This document shows, one piece after another, positions 61,325 through 64,000 of a DNA stretch of 64,000 nucleotides; the first letter of the stretch is position 1; each line of letters opens with the position of its first letter. Source of the stretch: Vibrio sp. FE10. GTDB taxonomy: Bacteria > Pseudomonadota > Gammaproteobacteria > Enterobacterales > Vibrionaceae. The notes below the pieces were generated by a model, which did not search any database, had not been told where the DNA came from, and was given only the letters and a program-made list of their open reading frames with translations. The stretch covers positions 2,480,001-2,544,000 of the forward strand of contig NZ_AP028067.1 of assembly GCF_030297155.1 (NCBI RefSeq). Reading direction: 5' to 3'. The position numbers and the translations under genes were made by a program.

Positions 61325-63601
61325 ATGGCAGAGCAATTTGCTAAAGCTTGGGAAGATTTTGCTGCAGGTGAGTGGCAAAGCGAAGTAAACGTTCGTGATT
61401 TCATTCAAAAGAACTACACGCCGTATGAAGGCGACGAGTCTTTCCTAGTTTCTGAAGGTACTGAGGCGACTAATACGCTTTGGGCTTCGGTAATGGAAGG
61501 TATCAAACAGGAAAACGCAACTAAAGCACCTGTAGATTTCGATACTTCTGTTATCTCTACCATCACTTCTCATGATGCGGGCTACATCCAAAAAGACCTT
61601 GAAACAATTGTTGGTCTACAAACTGAAAAACCACTAAAACGTGCAATCATCCCTAACGGTGGTGTGCGTATGGTTGAAGGTTCTTGTAAAGCATACGGTG
61701 AAACTCTTGACCCGATGGTTTCAAAAATCTATTCAGAATACCGTAAAACACACAACGCTGGTGTTTTCGATATCTACACGCCTGATATCCTGAAATGTCG
61801 TAAGTCTGGTGTTCTGACTGGTCTTCCAGATGCATACGGCCGTGGTCGTATCATTGGTGATTACCGTCGCGTAGCACTTTACGGTATTGATTTCCTAATG
61901 AAAGACAAAGCAGCTCAATTCGCTTCTCTACAAGAGCGTTTCGAGAATGGCGAAGATCTTTCTGCAACAATGCAATTGCGTGAAGAGATTTCAGAGCAAC
62001 ACCGTGCTCTAGGTCAAATCAAGCAAATGGCAGCGACTTACGGCTTCGATATCTCTGAGCCAGCTCAATCTGCTCAAGAAGCTATCCAGTGGACTTACTT
62101 CGGCTACCTAGCTGCTGTTAAATCTCAAAATGGCGCTGCAATGTCTCTAGGTCGTACTTCGACTTTCCTAGACATCTACCTAGAGCGTGATATCGCTGCT
62201 GGTAAAATCACAGAAGACCAAGCTCAAGAAATGATCGACCACTTCGTAATGAAGCTGCGTATGGTTCGTTTCCTACGTACTCCTGAGTACGATGAGCTAT
62301 TCTCTGGCGACCCAATCTGGGCAACAGAGTCTATGGGCGGTATGGGCATCGACGGTCGTACGCTAGTAACGCGTTCGAACTTCCGTTTCCTTAACTCTCT
62401 ATACACAATGGGTCCTTCTCCAGAGCCAAACATCACTGTTCTTTGGTCTGAGCAACTGCCTGACGGCTTCAAACGTTTCTGTGCGAAGGTATCTATCGAT
62501 ACTTCTTCTATCCAGTACGAAAATGATGACCTAATGCGCCCTGACCTTGATTCTGATGATTACGCAATCGCTTGTTGTGTATCACCAATGATCGTTGGTA
62601 AGCAAATGCAGTTCTTCGGCGCTCGTGCTAACCTTGCAAAAACTATGCTTTACGCAATCAACGGCGGCGTTGATGAGAAGCTTAAAATGCAAGTTGGCCC
62701 AGTTGGCGACAAGATCACTGACGAAGTACTTAACTACGATGACGTAATGGGTCGCCTAGACACATTCATGGATTGGTTAGCTAAGCAATACGTGACTGCG
62801 CTAAACAGCATCCACTACATGCACGACAAGTACAGCTACGAAGCGTCTCTAATGGCTCTTCATGACCGTGACGTTCGTCGTACTATGGCTTGTGGTATTG
62901 CTGGTCTGTCTGTTGCTGCTGACTCACTGTCTGCAATTAAGTTTGCTAAAGTGAAGCCAATCCGTGATGAAGACGGTATCGCAACTGACTTCGAAATCGA
63001 AGGCGATTACCCTAAATACGGTAACAACGACTCTCGTGTAGATGATATTGCTTGTGAACTAGTTTCTACGTTCATGAACAAGATCCGTAAGCTTAAGACT
63101 TACCGTAACTCTATCCCTACACAGTCAGTTCTTACTATCACGTCTAACGTGGTATACGGTAAGAAGACAGGTAACACTCCAGACGGTCGTCGTGCTGGTG
63201 CTCCTTTCGCTCCTGGTGCTAACCCAATGCACGGTCGTGATGAGAAAGGTGCTGTAGCTTCACTAACGTCTGTAGGTAAACTACCGTTTGCTGATGCTCA
63301 AGATGGTATCTCTTACACATTCTCTATCGTGCCAAACGCACTAGGTAAAGAAGAAGATAGCCAACGTTCTAACCTTGCAGGCCTAATGGATGGTTACTTC
63401 CACCACGAAGCTGGCATTGAAGGTGGTCAACACCTTAACGTGAACGTTCTTAACCGTGAAACTCTAGAAGACGCAGTTAAGCACCCTGAGAAATACCCTC
63501 AGCTAACAATCCGTGTTTCTGGTTACGCTGTACGCTTCAACTCTCTGACTACAGAGCAGCAAGCTGACGTAATCGCACGTACATTTACTGAGTCTCTATA
63601 A
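61325..63601 (+). CDS. pflB: Formate C-acetyltransferase (pyruvate formate-lyase)
   Basis: 758 residues, close to the 760 of E. coli PflB. Catalytic Cys417-Cys418 (IACCVSPM) and the glycyl-radical site Gly733 in RVSGYAVRF are present. The N-terminal [16 protein letters not shown] is typical. It cleaves pyruvate to acetyl-CoA and formate under anoxia after radical activation by PflA, whose gene is not in the window. Very strong codon bias. The formate it makes could feed the formate dehydrogenase at the other end of the window. focA is not adjacent; the DUF3360 gene takes its place. Confidence 0.98.
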   Translation: MAEQFAKAWEDFAAGEWQSEVNVRDFIQKNYTPYEGDESFLVSEGTEATNTLWASVMEGIKQENATKAPVDFDTSVISTITSHDAGYIQKDLETIVGLQTEKPLKRAIIPNGGVRMVEGSCKAYGETLDPMVSKIYSEYRKTHNAGVFDIYTPDILKCRKSGVLTGLPDAYGRGRIIGDYRRVALYGIDFLMKDKAAQFASLQERFENGEDLSATMQLREEISEQHRALGQIKQMAATYGFDISEPAQSAQEAIQWTYFGYLAAVKSQNGAAMSLGRTSTFLDIYLERDIAAGKITEDQAQEMIDHFVMKLRMVRFLRTPEYDELFSGDPIWATESMGGMGIDGRTLVTRSNFRFLNSLYTMGPSPEPNITVLWSEQLPDGFKRFCAKVSIDTSSIQYENDDLMRPDLDSDDYAIACCVSPMIVGKQMQFFGARANLAKTMLYAINGGVDEKLKMQVGPVGDKITDEVLNYDDVMGRLDTFMDWLAKQYVTALNSIHYMHDKYSYEASLMALHDRDVRRTMACGIAGLSVAADSLSAIKFAKVKPIRDEDGIATDFEIEGDYPKYGNNDSRVDDIACELVSTFMNKIRKLKTYRNSIPTQSVLTITSNVVYGKKTGNTPDGRRAGAPFAPGANPMHGRDEKGAVASLTSVGKLPFADAQDGISYTFSIVPNALGKEEDSQRSNLAGLMDGYFHHEAGIEGGQHLNVNVLNRETLEDAVKHPEKYPQLTIRVSGYAVRFNSLTTEQQADVIARTFTESL

Positions 63602-63633
63602 GCTCACGCTAAATAGATAAGTAAAATAATATT

Positions 63634-63660
63634 AGCCCCGCCAATGTGCGGGGCTTTTTT
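63634..63660 (+). terminator. Terminator of pflB
   Basis: Stem AGCCCCGC / GCGGGGCT with a 6-nt loop and six T. Confidence 0.93.
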
Positions 63661-63803
63661 ATATCACCCAGAAATTTATTATTTCGTCTTCACTATACGA
63701 AACGTCAGATTGAGCAAAAAACCCGTCATCTATTCACTTTTTTTTCACACCTAAACTCTAATTACGGTACTATCTTGGTTCATAATTTAAGAGTAACTGC
63801 TCC

Positions 63804-64000
63804 ATGAAATACCTGCGTTGTTTACCCCTGATCCTTCTCTCTTTTTCATCTTTGGCATCTGAGCGATCTACGCTAACTTTTGCTTTAGATAATGATGGTA
63901 TTTTTGGTGTCGACCAAGACTATACCAATGGCTTATTTCTGGGTTACACATCGTCAAGTATTACGCCATACAATTGGGTGAAACCATTAAGCCTTTCTTA
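63804..64000 (+). CDS. LpxR-like (DUF2219) outer membrane protein, N-terminal part
   Basis: Open from the ATG at 63804 to the window edge (65 codons). Signal peptide MKYLRCLPLILLSFSSLAS, then LTFALDNDGIFGVDQDYTNGLFLGY, which matches the start of lipid A deacylase LpxR-type proteins (xNDxxxGTDxxYTNG). Family knowledge: outer-membrane beta-barrel that removes the 3'-acyloxyacyl group of lipid A. Only the first ~45 mature residues are visible, so the call is provisional. Confidence 0.65.
   Translation, partial: MKYLRCLPLILLSFSSLASERSTLTFALDNDGIFGVDQDYTNGLFLGYTSSSITPYNWVKPLSLS

Overview
The window looks like a piece of the main chromosome of a marine Vibrio. The evidence is co-occurrence of muk genes with cmoM/elyC, a monomeric (type II) isocitrate dehydrogenase, a TfoY gene behind a cyclic-di-GMP riboswitch, a lone torR/torD pair and a base composition in the mid-40s % GC. 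A member of the Splendidus clade is my guess; the species cannot be fixed from this reading. Almost all genes are housekeeping genes in known gamma-proteobacterial neighbourhoods. The only clear accessory DNA is a nested pair of insertion sequences at 16.26-20.13 kb.

Layout. 1-3.3 kb: most of a giant fused formate dehydrogenase (minus strand, cut by the window edge). 3.6-12.1 kb: the mukF-mukE-mukB condensin genes with cmoM upstream and elyC divergent. 12.2-13.9 kb: torR and torD, back to back, without torCA. 14.0-15.3 kb: purR with a long, highly structured leader. 15.4-16.2 kb: c-di-GMP-I riboswitch and tfoY. 16.26-20.13 kb: an IS3-family element (3-bp target duplication AGT) whose orfB is split by a complete IS21-family element (istA, istB). 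20.2-22.9 kb: a small secreted protein, a VTT-domain membrane protein, a DUF2007 protein and an alpha/beta hydrolase. 23.2-25.8 kb: glgC-glgA. 26.4-31.6 kb: topA, yciN, aroA and a glycine-zipper envelope protein. 31.7-36.4 kb: aat-bpt-infA facing clpS-clpA, i.e. the whole bacterial N-degron pathway (two aminoacyl-transferases, the adaptor and the unfoldase) around infA. 37-41.5 kb: cspD, icd, rluE and a DUF2057 protein. 41.6-48 kb: a porin, dinG, a TauE/SafE-type permease, priC, ybaM (too short for usual ORF cut-offs) and roxA. 48.1-55.4 kb: a chemoreceptor, emrD, a lipoprotein S9 peptidase and xthA. 55.5-58.7 kb: a basic-amino-acid ABC transporter. 59.5-64 kb: a DUF3360 membrane protein behind an FNR-like site, pflB, and the start of an LpxR-like gene.

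The most interesting non-coding signals are: (i) the region between torD and purR, which holds a PurR half-operator, a two-hairpin RNA ending in a terminator, and then a leader that can fold as a three-way junction or as a competing hairpin next to the purR ribosome binding site; (ii) the FNR-like box placed at class II spacing from a -10-like hexamer ahead of the DUF3360 gene, which has the same highly-expressed codon style as pflB; (iii) a 45-bp palindrome ahead of pflB; (iv) a 14-bp direct repeat at 42-bp spacing between a porin gene and dinG; (v) an 11-C tract ahead of the S9 peptidase gene. The cyclic-di-GMP riboswitch is a known class. No CRISPR array, tRNA, rRNA, prophage or obvious defence system was seen.
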